Assembly (NCBI GenBank): GCA_964457365.1
Contig: CAYWFP010000047.1
Span: 1 to 30,591 of the forward strand
DNA from: CAYWFP01 sp964457365
Lineage (GTDB): Bacteria; Planctomycetota; SZUA-567
Reading direction: 5' to 3'
Length of the DNA stretch: 30,591 nucleotides
Shown here: positions 7,540-14,993 of the stretch, in pieces
How positions within the stretch are numbered: position 1 is the first letter of the stretch
Layout of the letters: each line of letters begins with the position of its first letter
Position numbers and translations under genes: made by a program
Notes under the pieces: model-generated
The model's input: the letters and a program-made list of their open reading frames with translations, nothing else
Told to the model about the DNA's origin: nothing
The model's database searches: none

Positions 7540-7887
7540 TTAACCGAAGCAGCTTTTCGCTGCATTGGAGTCTTCGACAATAGTAAAAATTTGTGATAGG
7601 CCGAGAAGGTCGAAAACCTCGCGCACGTTCTCGGTCGGCCCCATCAGGACGATGTTGCCGTTGTTTTCCTGCGCGGCCGCGAGCGAGCCGATAAAGACAC
7701 CCGCGCCGGCGCTGGAGATATATTCCACGCCGCCGAGGTCGGCGACGATGTTGAACGCGTCTTTGGCGAAGAGATCCTGAATGGTCTCGTCGAGTTTCTC
7801 GAAGGTATGGGCGTCGAGGAACCCGGACAGGTTCAGCAGGACGATATCGTTGTCCATTTTGCTGATCTTGATATTCAATTCCGGCAT
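7540..7887 (-). CDS. STAS-domain anti-sigma-factor antagonist, second copy
   Basis: A 115-aa single STAS domain. It shares the SSAG phosphorylation loop (DLGGVEYISSAGAGVFIG) with the copy at 7050, but the rest of the two sequences is clearly different, so this is an old duplication or separate recruitment. The ATG at 7887 overlaps the rsbW stop (TAATG), placing it in translational coupling with the kinase and making it the likely main partner of that RsbW. The upstream open frame extends much further but has no family match and overlaps rsbW. Confidence 0.9.
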   Translation of the reverse strand: MPELNIKISKMDNDIVLLNLSGFLDAHTFEKLDETIQDLFAKDAFNIVADLGGVEYISSAGAGVFIGSLAAAQENNGNIVLMGPTENVREVFDLLGLSQIFTIVEDSNAAKSCFG

Positions 7888-8333
7888 TATTGGTTCTCCC
7901 CTTCTTCCGTGGACCTGTACTTGATCATGGTCAGTTCGTTGCGCATGCCGTGGACGAAGGTGTACTTGATCTCGTCCATGATCTGGCGCATCAGGAATAT
8001 GCCCAGGCCGTTGCGCTTGCCCTGGCGAATATGCTCCTTCAAGTCCGGCATCTCGACCCGGTTCGGATCGAACTCGCGTCCGGTATCCACCACTGCGACG
8101 ACGAATTTCTCCTCGTCGGCGCTGATGCGCACGCGCACGTCCCCCGGCTCGGTTTCGCTGTACGCGTGCTCGATGACGTTCGCCACCGCCTCGTCCACCG
8201 CCAGGGTGATCTTGGCGACGAGGTGGCTGTCCGGCGCCCATTGGGCGACGGCGTTCTGCACCACCTCGCGGATCTTCACAAGATGGCGGGTATCGCTCGG
8301 CGCCACCACCTCCTTGTGAATCGTTACCGCCAT
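7887..8333 (-). CDS. rsbW: RsbW-type serine kinase / anti-sigma factor (HATPase_c)
   Basis: A 148-aa GHKL-type ATPase. The N box is LAVDEAVANVIEHAY (about residues 43-57), the G1 box DTGREFDP and the G2 box NGLGIFLMRQIMD. Such kinases either bind a sigma factor or another target, or phosphorylate their STAS antagonist on serine (family knowledge). It lies between the RsbU-like phosphatase (36-nt gap) and the STAS gene (TAATG overlap), so phosphatase, kinase and antagonist form one module. No sigma factor gene is nearby, so the controlled output is unknown and need not be a sigma factor. Confidence 0.9.
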   Translation of the reverse strand: MAVTIHKEVVAPSDTRHLVKIREVVQNAVAQWAPDSHLVAKITLAVDEAVANVIEHAYSETEPGDVRVRISADEEKFVVAVVDTGREFDPNRVEMPDLKEHIRQGKRNGLGIFLMRQIMDEIKYTFVHGMRNELTMIKYRSTEEGENQ

Positions 8334-8369
8334 GGAAATCCCTTTCAGGTTGCCAACCGTCGCGGCCGC

Positions 8370-10424
8370 CTAGACGAGGCGGAAGGTGACGACGGTAATA
8401 TCGTCGTGTTGTTCGGCTTTCCCTTTGTGCGCGCCCAGATCCGCCAGCAGCGCCTTGACGAATTCCTCGCTGCTCAACGCGCTGTGCTTCTTGATGAATT
8501 TGCAGAACCGCTCGTCGGTGTATTCCTCGTTTTTGCTGTTCATCGCCTCGACGACGCCGTCGGTGTAGAGAACCACGCGGTCGCCGGTCTCGAGCTTCAG
8601 CTCCTGTTCCTTGATGGTGCGGCTGAAGATCGGCCCCTTGTCGAAGCCGAGGGCGATGCCGTTGGGATTGACCTGCTCGAGCTTCCCGCTGGCGCGCATC
8701 AGGTACATCGGGTTGTGCCCGGCCGAGGAGCAGAGGACCGTCTTCTCCAGCGCGTCGAGGACCAGATAGAAGGCGGTGACGAACATGCCGCGGCGGATGT
8801 CCAGCGCGACCATGGCGTTGGTGCGCGAGAGCGTATCCGCGGAGGAGGCGTTGCCGGTGGCGACGAAGCGGAGAATCGTCCGCGTGGTGCCCATGACCAT
8901 GCTGCCGGGGATGCCTTTTCCCGAGACGTCGGCGACGACCAGCCCCATGCGTCGCTTGCCGATGGGGATGAAGTCGTAGTAGTCGCCGCCGACCTCGCGG
9001 GCGGGCTTGTAGACCGCGTGCAGGTCGAAGCCGCGCACCACCGGCAGTCGCGGCGGCAACAGCTTCATCTGGATCTCGCGCGCCACCTCCAGCTCGTTTT
9101 CGACGCGCTGGATCTCTTTCTCCGCCTCCTGCGCGGCCAGGAGATTCTGGGTCATGTAGTTGAATTCCGAGGCGATCAGGCCGATCTCGTCGGTGGAGTG
9201 CGCGCGCGTGCGGTGGGTCAGGTCCCCCTGCGCCACCACCTCCATGTCGTGCAGGAGCTGCTTGATCGGGGACGTCACCCTCAGGGCGATGACGATACAG
9301 ATGGCGACCGAAAGGACGATGGTGCAGGCGCCGACCAGGAGCAGGGTATTGGTGATCTCGCCGATCTGGTTGACCACGACGTCGGCGCGCATGCAGAGGT
9401 GCACCTTGCCGAGATTCTTCGGCTTCTCTTCCTGCGAATACACCGGCACCGAGAAGGTCAGCACCCCGTATTCCTGATCGCCGATCTTCAGCGTACCGGG
9501 GATGATTTCGTATGTCCTGCTCGGTCCGGCTTGGATTTTTTCGGTCTTGAAGTCGACTTCGTCGATTTTGCGGACACGAGGGGGTAACCAGTTATCCGAG
9601 GGGATATTCAACTTCGTCGCGTCGGCCGGCGTCATCGCCATATCCCCGTCGGACCGTCCCACGAGTTGGTTGCCGCCCAGAAGATACGCCGCCAGGAAAT
9701 GCGAATTCTGGCCCTGCCCTTGTTTGCTGACGATGTTGATAAACGGTCGCAGGATCGACGCGCGGTTGGTGGCGATGCTGATCTCCTGCGGCGTCAGGGC
9801 CGGCCATTCTTCGACCGGTTCTTCCGGCGCATCTTTGCCCGCGTACTCGTAGAGCTGTTGCCGGTCCATGTATTCGAGCGTCACCGGCCACCAGGCTGGG
9901 TCGTTCTGGCGTACTTGCAGAAGCTGGCTGCCGTGCGCGGCGAGCATGGAGACGCCGGTAATACCGCTCTTGAGAATCTCGTTCATGAGCGAGCGCTTGG
10001 TGACGCGATTGATGTAACTGCCGCCGATGAAAATAACCAGCGCCGAGATGATGGCCACGGGAATGGTGAATTTGAGCCAGATCGCCAGCGTTACGCGCGG
10101 CTTACGCCGCTTGGGCGCGCGCGCGTCGCTGCCGGCCTTCTTCCCGCCCTTGGTGCTGGCGCGACCGGTCTTGGTGTCGTGGTTGCGGGTGCTTTCCTTG
10201 CCGCCGTGGCTGCCGGTACCCTTGGTCCCGCTCTTGGCCGTACCGACGGCACGGTGGGAACCGGTCTTGCCGCTGCCGCGGTGCACCGTGGTCTTGCCGC
10301 CGGTGCGACCGCCGACAGCACCCATCTCACGGGTTCGTTTCTTGCGGGCAGTGGTCTCGCCCTGCGCTTTCTTCGCGCCACGCGCCCGGGTGGAATCCTG
10401 TGAATTTCGCCGCGGTTGTGCCAA
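8370..10424 (-). CDS. rsbU: RsbU/SpoIIE-type PP2C phosphatase with membrane sensor, HAMP and basic N-terminal tail
   Basis: A 684-aa sensor phosphatase expected to dephosphorylate the STAS antagonist. Order: a Lys/Arg/Gly/Thr/Ser-rich low-complexity tail (1-111), membrane helix 1 (about 113-134), an extracytoplasmic domain (about 135-357) with a Cache-like size, membrane helix 2 (about 359-382), HAMP (383-435), a coiled coil (428-450) and the phosphatase domain (450-684). Metal-binding motifs are VGGDYYDF (478-485), ADVSGKG (498-504), SSAGHNP (566-572), YTDGVVEA (620-627) and HDDITVV (673-679), so it looks active. I chose TTG at 10424 because AAAGG lies 6 nt upstream. An ATG at residue 34 is the alternative and would shorten the tail. 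It follows rimO by 74 nt and may share its transcript. Confidence 0.9.
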   Translation of the reverse strand: MAQPRRNSQDSTRARGAKKAQGETTARKKRTREMGAVGGRTGGKTTVHRGSGKTGSHRAVGTAKSGTKGTGSHGGKESTRNHDTKTGRASTKGGKKAGSDARAPKRRKPRVTLAIWLKFTIPVAIISALVIFIGGSYINRVTKRSLMNEILKSGITGVSMLAAHGSQLLQVRQNDPAWWPVTLEYMDRQQLYEYAGKDAPEEPVEEWPALTPQEISIATNRASILRPFINIVSKQGQGQNSHFLAAYLLGGNQLVGRSDGDMAMTPADATKLNIPSDNWLPPRVRKIDEVDFKTEKIQAGPSRTYEIIPGTLKIGDQEYGVLTFSVPVYSQEEKPKNLGKVHLCMRADVVVNQIGEITNTLLLVGACTIVLSVAICIVIALRVTSPIKQLLHDMEVVAQGDLTHRTRAHSTDEIGLIASEFNYMTQNLLAAQEAEKEIQRVENELEVAREIQMKLLPPRLPVVRGFDLHAVYKPAREVGGDYYDFIPIGKRRMGLVVADVSGKGIPGSMVMGTTRTILRFVATGNASSADTLSRTNAMVALDIRRGMFVTAFYLVLDALEKTVLCSSAGHNPMYLMRASGKLEQVNPNGIALGFDKGPIFSRTIKEQELKLETGDRVVLYTDGVVEAMNSKNEEYTDERFCKFIKKHSALSSEEFVKALLADLGAHKGKAEQHDDITVVTFRLV

Positions 10425-10498
10425 AACAAGCCTTTATGCAGTAAATGCTACCTGCTTCCGTGCAGAGGCGCGGAATGGAGATCGGCGCTGGAAAGGGA

Positions 10499-11929
10499 CT
10501 AATCTCTTTCAGACGCACAAGTTAGAATAGCCTCTATATCATAATCATGCCTGCGCGTTAGGCAAGCGTGAATCCGCGTTCCTGGCGAAATTTCTCCACC
10601 CGTAACGACAATCACGTTGTCCGCCTCCGGGGCTTCCGCGCCGGTGCGCCCCTCGTACTCCCGCTCGCCAATCCGTGTGTCGATCAGAACTTCCTCGGTC
10701 CGCCCCAGGCGGCTGTCCAGCCAGGCGAAGGCCACCTCCTGCTGCGCCAGCATCAACGTGTCCAGGCGCTGGAAAATCGTCGCCTTGGCAATGCGTCCGG
10801 GGAGCGCATATGCTGGCGTATCGCTCTCCGGAGAATACCCGAATGCGCCCAGATGCTGGCAATGCCCTTCGCGGACGAAGTCCAGACAGGCGGTAAACTG
10901 CACCTCGGTCTCGCCGGGAAAACCCAGCAGAAACGTGGTCCGGAGCACCAGCGCAGGGCAATGCCTTTCCCGCCAGCCGAGGATTTCGTCGATACGCGCC
11001 CGGCCGTAGCGCCTCCCCATAACGCGAAGCACTGCATCATCAACATGTTGCAGCGGCAGATCCAGATAGCCGCACAAGCGCGGTTCATCGCCGAGCAGTC
11101 GCAGGAGATCCTCCTCCAGATGAGCCGGATGCGCGTACATCACGCGGATGCGCGGCGCCTCTGTCTGAGCCAGCAACGCCTGCAGGAGTTCCCGCAACCG
11201 CGTCTGGCCGTGCAGGTCTTTTCCGTAACTCGTGGTATCCTGGGCCACCAGGATCAGTTCCTGTACGCCCATGTCCAGAAGCTGCTTCGCTTCGGCGAGA
11301 ATCGCCTCCTGCGGCCGGCTCGCGAACGGTCCGCGGATGAGCGGGATGGTACAGTAGGCGCAGCGGTTGTCGCAACCTTCCGCGAGGCGCAGGTACGCGT
11401 ACGACGGCGGCGTCACCAGCATGCGCGGCCCTTCCGGCAGCGGGTGGCAGGCGTCCGGTTTTTCCGCGCGCAGCTCCCGTACCCGGCCGCCGTGCTCGAA
11501 CACCTCGCCCGCGAGCAGCTCCTCGCAGAGGCGTACGAGTCGACCGTAGGCGTTCAAACCCCAGACGCCGTCGAGCTGCGGAAAGTCCCGAGCTATTTCG
11601 TCACCGCGGCGTTCGGGAAGACAGCCGAGGACGACGATACACGGGGTTCCGTCGCTGCGCTTCAATCCCAGCAGATCCTCGATTACCGCGTACGACTCGG
11701 TCCGCGCCGACTCGATAAACGCACAGGTGTTGATCAACACCAGGTCGGCGAAGTCGGCCTCGGTCGCCAGGTCGAACCCAGCGTCCAGAAGTTCGCCGAG
11801 CGCCAGTTCCGAGTCGACGGTGTTCTTGGCGCAGCCGAGACTGACCAGCATCACCCGCGGCGGACGCTCCTCGACATGCGCGTGCGGTTCGCGGCGGCGA
11901 TCGGTGTGTCGTTTGTGTTTGCGCGCCAT
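10499..11929 (-). CDS. rimO: ribosomal protein S12 methylthiotransferase RimO
   Basis: A radical-SAM enzyme that adds a methylthio group to an aspartate of ribosomal protein S12. Its 476 aa has the N-terminal UPF0004 domain with three cluster cysteines (SLGCAKN, INTCAF, VLGCLPER), the radical-SAM motif CDNRCAYC, and a C-terminal TRAM-like region. The sequence SLGCAKNTVDSE points to RimO rather than MiaB. The ATG at 11929 is preceded by GGAGAGGG and by a good promoter. Longer in-frame reading upstream has no family match and overlaps gatB. It starts the long minus-strand run and is divergent from gatB. Confidence 0.95.
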   Translation of the reverse strand: MARKHKRHTDRRREPHAHVEERPPRVMLVSLGCAKNTVDSELALGELLDAGFDLATEADFADLVLINTCAFIESARTESYAVIEDLLGLKRSDGTPCIVVLGCLPERRGDEIARDFPQLDGVWGLNAYGRLVRLCEELLAGEVFEHGGRVRELRAEKPDACHPLPEGPRMLVTPPSYAYLRLAEGCDNRCAYCTIPLIRGPFASRPQEAILAEAKQLLDMGVQELILVAQDTTSYGKDLHGQTRLRELLQALLAQTEAPRIRVMYAHPAHLEEDLLRLLGDEPRLCGYLDLPLQHVDDAVLRVMGRRYGRARIDEILGWRERHCPALVLRTTFLLGFPGETEVQFTACLDFVREGHCQHLGAFGYSPESDTPAYALPGRIAKATIFQRLDTLMLAQQEVAFAWLDSRLGRTEEVLIDTRIGEREYEGRTGAEAPEADNVIVVTGGEISPGTRIHACLTRRHDYDIEAILTCASERD

Positions 11930-11962
11930 GCACCCTCTCCGTACAACGATCCGGAAACGATC

Positions 11963-11991
11963 AAGATACCCGATCCGAGCGCGCCGGGCAA
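11963..11991 (-). promoter_or_regulatory. promoter for rimO
   Basis: On the minus strand TTGCCC (11991-11986) and TATCTT (11968-11963) are 17 nt apart. The predicted start near 11956 leaves a leader of about 27 nt with the ribosome site GGAGAGGG. Confidence 0.5.
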
Positions 11992-12005
11992 GCCTGCGGA
12001 AATCC

Positions 12006-12033
12006 TTGCGCCTGCTCCCGGCCGGCCTATAAT
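12006..12033 (+). promoter_or_regulatory. promoter for gatB
   Basis: A perfect TATAAT (12028-12033) lies 16 nt after TTGCGC (12006-12011). The predicted start is near 12040. It is back to back with the rimO promoter, with the two -35 boxes about 15 nt apart. Confidence 0.5.
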
Positions 12034-12065
12034 CGGCGGCGACGACGAGCGCGAGGATGCCGCCG

Positions 12066-13526
12066 ATGGATTGGGAATGCGTGATCGGGCTGGAGGTGCA
12101 CGTGCAGCTCCTGACCCGGACGAAGATGTTCTGCACCTGCCGCAACGCCTTCACCCACGAGCCCAACGGCCAGGTCTGCGAAATCTGCCTGGGGCACCCG
12201 GGGACGCTGCCGGTGATCAACCGCGAGGCGGTCGCGCTGGGCATGAAGGCGGCGCTGGCCCTGAACTGCGAGATTCCGGAACTGACCAAGTTCGACCGCA
12301 AGCATTACTATTACCCCGACCTGCCGAAGAACTTCCAGATCAGCCAGTGCGACCTGCCGCTGAGCGTCGGCGGTTGGCTCGAGATCGACACCCCCGCGGG
12401 CCCCAGGCGCAGCGGCATCACCCGCGCGCACCTGGAGGAGGACGCGGGGAAGCTCGTCCACGGCGAGCGCGACACCGCGGTCGACCTGAACCGCACCGGC
12501 ACGCCGCTGCTGGAGATCGTCTCGGAGCCGGATATTCATACGCCCGCCGAGGCCAAGGCGTATCTCGAGCAGCTCAAGCTGACCCTGCAGTACGTCGGCG
12601 CCTCCGACTGCAACATGGAGGAAGGATCGCTGCGCTGCGACGCGAACATCTCCATCCGCCGTCCGGGCGAGACCGCGCTGGGCGTGAAGAACGAAATCAA
12701 GAACATGAACTCCTTCCGCGGCGTCGAAGCGGCACTGGGGCTGGTGCGGGACGAACTGGTCCGCCAGGCCGAAGCAGGCGAGGAGATCAAGCAGGTCACC
12801 TGGGGCTACCGGATCGAGGACAACCGCATCTTCCAGATGCGCGTCAAGGAGTACGCCAACGACTATCGCTACTTCCCCGAGCCGGACCTGCCGCCGCTGA
12901 CGGTCTCGCGCGCGCAGGTGGACGAAGTGCGCGCGACGCTGCCGGAGTTGCCGCGCGCCAAGGCGCAGCGTTTCGTCGGAGCCTACGGTCTCTCCGACTA
13001 CGATGCGCAGGTGCTGGTGCAGGAGCCGCACTGGGCCGACTACTTCGAGACCGTGGCCGCGGCCAGCGACGCGCCGAAGGAGGCGGCCAACTGGATCGCC
13101 AACGACGTCATGCGCGAGCTGAAGGAGCGCAAGCTTACGCCGGCGGCGTGGCCGGTGGAGGCGCCGAAGCTGGCGGAACTGATCGGCCTGGTGAACGGAA
13201 AGACCCTCAACATGCCGACCGCGCGCAAGATCTTCACCGCCATGGTCGAGGGGGACACGCGCTCGCCGGCACGCATCGTAGAGGTCGACGGCCTGGGGCA
13301 GGTCAGCGACGCCGCACCGATCGAAAAGGCGCTGGAGAACGCCGTCGCCGCCAATCCGAAGGCGGTTGCCGAGCTCGAGAGCGGCAAACATTCGACGGCG
13401 ATGTGGTTTTTCGGCCAGATCATGCGCGAGCTCAAGGGCCAGGGCAATCCCGAGACCGTCGGCGCGGTGATCGCCGAACGTTTCGGGATCGATCCGGGCA
13501 TGTTCAAGAAGAAGAAAAAGAAGTAG
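12066..13526 (+). CDS. gatB: aspartyl/glutamyl-tRNA(Asn/Gln) amidotransferase subunit B
   Basis: GatB is the kinase/tRNA-binding subunit of the GatCAB complex, which converts mischarged Glu-tRNA(Gln) or Asp-tRNA(Asn) to the amide form. It opens with ECVIGLEVHVQLLTRTKMFC, and has the metal-site cysteines CTCRN and CEICLG, then KHYYYPDLPKNFQISQ and DLNRTGTPLLEIVSEPD, all classic. The C-terminal YqeY-like tRNA-binding domain runs to the end (IAERFGIDPGMF). Its 486 aa is normal. I chose the ATG at 12066 because GAGG lies 9 nt upstream. The in-frame ATG at 12057 abuts that GAGG and is less likely. The protein ends in six lysines. gatA and gatC are not in the window. Confidence 0.96.
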   Translation: MDWECVIGLEVHVQLLTRTKMFCTCRNAFTHEPNGQVCEICLGHPGTLPVINREAVALGMKAALALNCEIPELTKFDRKHYYYPDLPKNFQISQCDLPLSVGGWLEIDTPAGPRRSGITRAHLEEDAGKLVHGERDTAVDLNRTGTPLLEIVSEPDIHTPAEAKAYLEQLKLTLQYVGASDCNMEEGSLRCDANISIRRPGETALGVKNEIKNMNSFRGVEAALGLVRDELVRQAEAGEEIKQVTWGYRIEDNRIFQMRVKEYANDYRYFPEPDLPPLTVSRAQVDEVRATLPELPRAKAQRFVGAYGLSDYDAQVLVQEPHWADYFETVAAASDAPKEAANWIANDVMRELKERKLTPAAWPVEAPKLAELIGLVNGKTLNMPTARKIFTAMVEGDTRSPARIVEVDGLGQVSDAAPIEKALENAVAANPKAVAELESGKHSTAMWFFGQIMRELKGQGNPETVGAVIAERFGIDPGMFKKKKKK

Positions 13527-13542
13527 CGCGCGAAGGAAACCG

Positions 13543-14139
13543 GTGGCCCAGTCCCTGCGCAACGTCTATGTCGAGCCGACGCCGGACGGCGGGGTGGACC
13601 TGCTCTTTCCGCCGCGGTTCAAGTCGTTGAAAGTCTGGGCGCCGTTTCTGCTCATGGTCATGGCGGCGCTGCTGACGCTCGTGCTCCACCGATTCGGCGG
13701 CTGGTCCTGGAACGTCGACATGATCGTCGGCTACGTCGTCGCGCTGCTGGCCGGGGGCGTCTGGTTCTCGCTTCTGCTCAGCACCGTGGCGGTGCGGCTG
13801 GGACCGGAGGGACTGACGTATCTGCGGCGGTTTCTCTTCTGGACCAAGGTGTATCGGCATCCGTTGGGCGCGCTGACCGCCTTCACCCTCGAACGCGAGG
13901 GCGAGGGACCGGCGGCACGATTGCAGGCGGCCGGCCGTGCGCGCGACAACCGCGACGAAGAGAACCCGAACAGCGCCCGCGAAAGGGAGAAGCTCGTCAC
14001 CATCGAGGCCGCCGGCGACTTGATCCAGTTCGGCCACTTGCTGACCGCGGAGGACCGGCGACACCTGGCGGCCGAGTTGAACGAACGGCTGAAGGCGCTG
14101 CGCTCGGGCGAGGTGAATACGGAAGGCGGCGATGGCTGA
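13543..14139 (+). CDS. hypothetical membrane protein, 198 aa
   Basis: I do not recognise a family. After a short cytoplasmic N-terminus (VYVEPTPDGGVDLLFPPRF) there are two membrane helices at about residues 30-46 and 58-81. A soluble C-terminal half follows, rich in charged residues and probably cytoplasmic (LGPEGLTYLRRFLFW, then RDNRDEENPNSARERE). The two-helix plus PH-like beta layout recalls small bacterial PH or DUF3592-like proteins, but I cannot assign one. It starts at GTG 13543, 16 nt after gatB, preceded by GAAGGAAA, and overlaps the next gene by 8 nt, so it is in the gatB operon. Confidence 0.75.
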   Translation: MAQSLRNVYVEPTPDGGVDLLFPPRFKSLKVWAPFLLMVMAALLTLVLHRFGGWSWNVDMIVGYVVALLAGGVWFSLLLSTVAVRLGPEGLTYLRRFLFWTKVYRHPLGALTAFTLEREGEGPAARLQAAGRARDNRDEENPNSAREREKLVTIEAAGDLIQFGHLLTAEDRRHLAAELNERLKALRSGEVNTEGGDG

Positions 14140-14875
14140 GAAGACGCTCGCGATTATCGGCTTCGGCCAGTTCGGCCAGTTCATGGTGCCGCACCTGCGG
14201 GATCATTTCGACCTGCGGGTGACCAACCGCAGCGACAAGAGCGCGGTGGCACGCGCGCTGAATCTTCCCTACGTCACGTTCGAGGAAGCGGCCGAAGCGG
14301 AGGTGGTGGTGCTCTGCATGCCGGTGCAGAACATGGAGGCGACGCTGGAGCGGATCGCGCCGCGACTCCGCGACGACGTTCTGCTTCTGGACGTGGCCTC
14401 GGTCAAGATCGGGCCGGTGGAACTGATGCGCGCGCACGCGCCGGCAGCGGCGGAGATCGTCTCGCTACACCCGATGTTCGGGCCGCAGTCGGGGCGCCAC
14501 GGCATCGCCGACCTGAAATGCGTGCTCTGCGACGTGCGCACGCGGCCGGCGCACTACCAAACGCTGCGCGCGTTTCTCGCCGGGACGCTGAAGTTGCACG
14601 TGCTGGAGATGACGCCCGCGCGCCACGACGAGGAGATCGCCTACATCCAGGGCCTGACGCACTGGATCAGCCGCGCGGTCCGGATGATGCACCTGCCGGA
14701 CGTGAGCATGAGCACGCCCGCGTACGAGCACTTCCTGCAGATCGGCGAGATTCTCAGGGACGACTCGCTGGCGCTCTTTCGCACCATCGAACGCGAGAAT
14801 CCGTACGCCGACGAAGTGCGGCGGCAGTTCATGGCCAAGCTGGCGGAACTGGAGGAACAGATCCGCGGCGACTGA
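14132..14875 (+). CDS. tyrA: prephenate/arogenate dehydrogenase, short form
   Basis: It should oxidatively decarboxylate prephenate or arogenate in tyrosine synthesis. The Rossmann motif GFGQFG is at residues 10-15. LLLDVASVK and SLHPMFGPQSG are hallmark TyrA segments, and EIAYIQGLTHWISRA matches the dimer helix that follows. At 247 aa it is shorter than most bacterial TyrA proteins (280-370 aa) and has no chorismate mutase or ACT domain, so feedback by tyrosine may be absent or different. Which substrate and cofactor it prefers cannot be read by eye. It overlaps the previous gene by 8 nt and is followed 6 nt later by a strong hairpin, so it ends this operon. Confidence 0.85.
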   Translation: MAEKTLAIIGFGQFGQFMVPHLRDHFDLRVTNRSDKSAVARALNLPYVTFEEAAEAEVVVLCMPVQNMEATLERIAPRLRDDVLLLDVASVKIGPVELMRAHAPAAAEIVSLHPMFGPQSGRHGIADLKCVLCDVRTRPAHYQTLRAFLAGTLKLHVLEMTPARHDEEIAYIQGLTHWISRAVRMMHLPDVSMSTPAYEHFLQIGEILRDDSLALFRTIERENPYADEVRRQFMAKLAELEEQIRGD

Positions 14876-14881
14876 CTCCTA

Positions 14882-14935
14882 AGGACCCGTTAAGCAATAA
14901 GATCGAAATTCTGAAATTATTGCTTAACGGGTCCT
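14882..14935. repeat. perfect 19-bp inverted repeat with 16-nt loop
   Basis: The left arm (14882-14900, beginning AGGACCCGTTAAG) is exactly complementary to the right arm (14917-14935). The arms and loop are AT-richer than the flanking genes. The hairpin lies between the tyrA stop and the xseA promoter, so it may terminate or stabilise the gatB transcript, but no T-run follows either arm as in a standard intrinsic terminator. It could also be a genome-wide palindromic repeat. Confidence 0.85.
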
Positions 14936-14939
14936 AAGC

Positions 14940-14968
14940 TTGATTCTTCCCCTTTCGGCGGGGATAAT
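14940..14968 (+). promoter_or_regulatory. promoter for xseA
   Basis: TTGATT (14940-14945) and GATAAT (14963-14968) are 17 nt apart. The predicted start near 14975 leaves a leader of about 19 nt with GAGGAG ahead of the ATG at 14994. It begins 5 nt after the inverted repeat. Confidence 0.55.
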
Positions 14969-14993
14969 ACCTCACGTCCCCGAGGAGTTCCAC

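Noticed and set aside
10568..13630. Very long plus-strand open frame (about 1020 codons)
   Set aside because: It lies antisense to rimO and in another frame of gatB. Its composition is that of a GC-rich shadow (Arg, Gly, His and Pro-rich), and it has no start signal or family motif.
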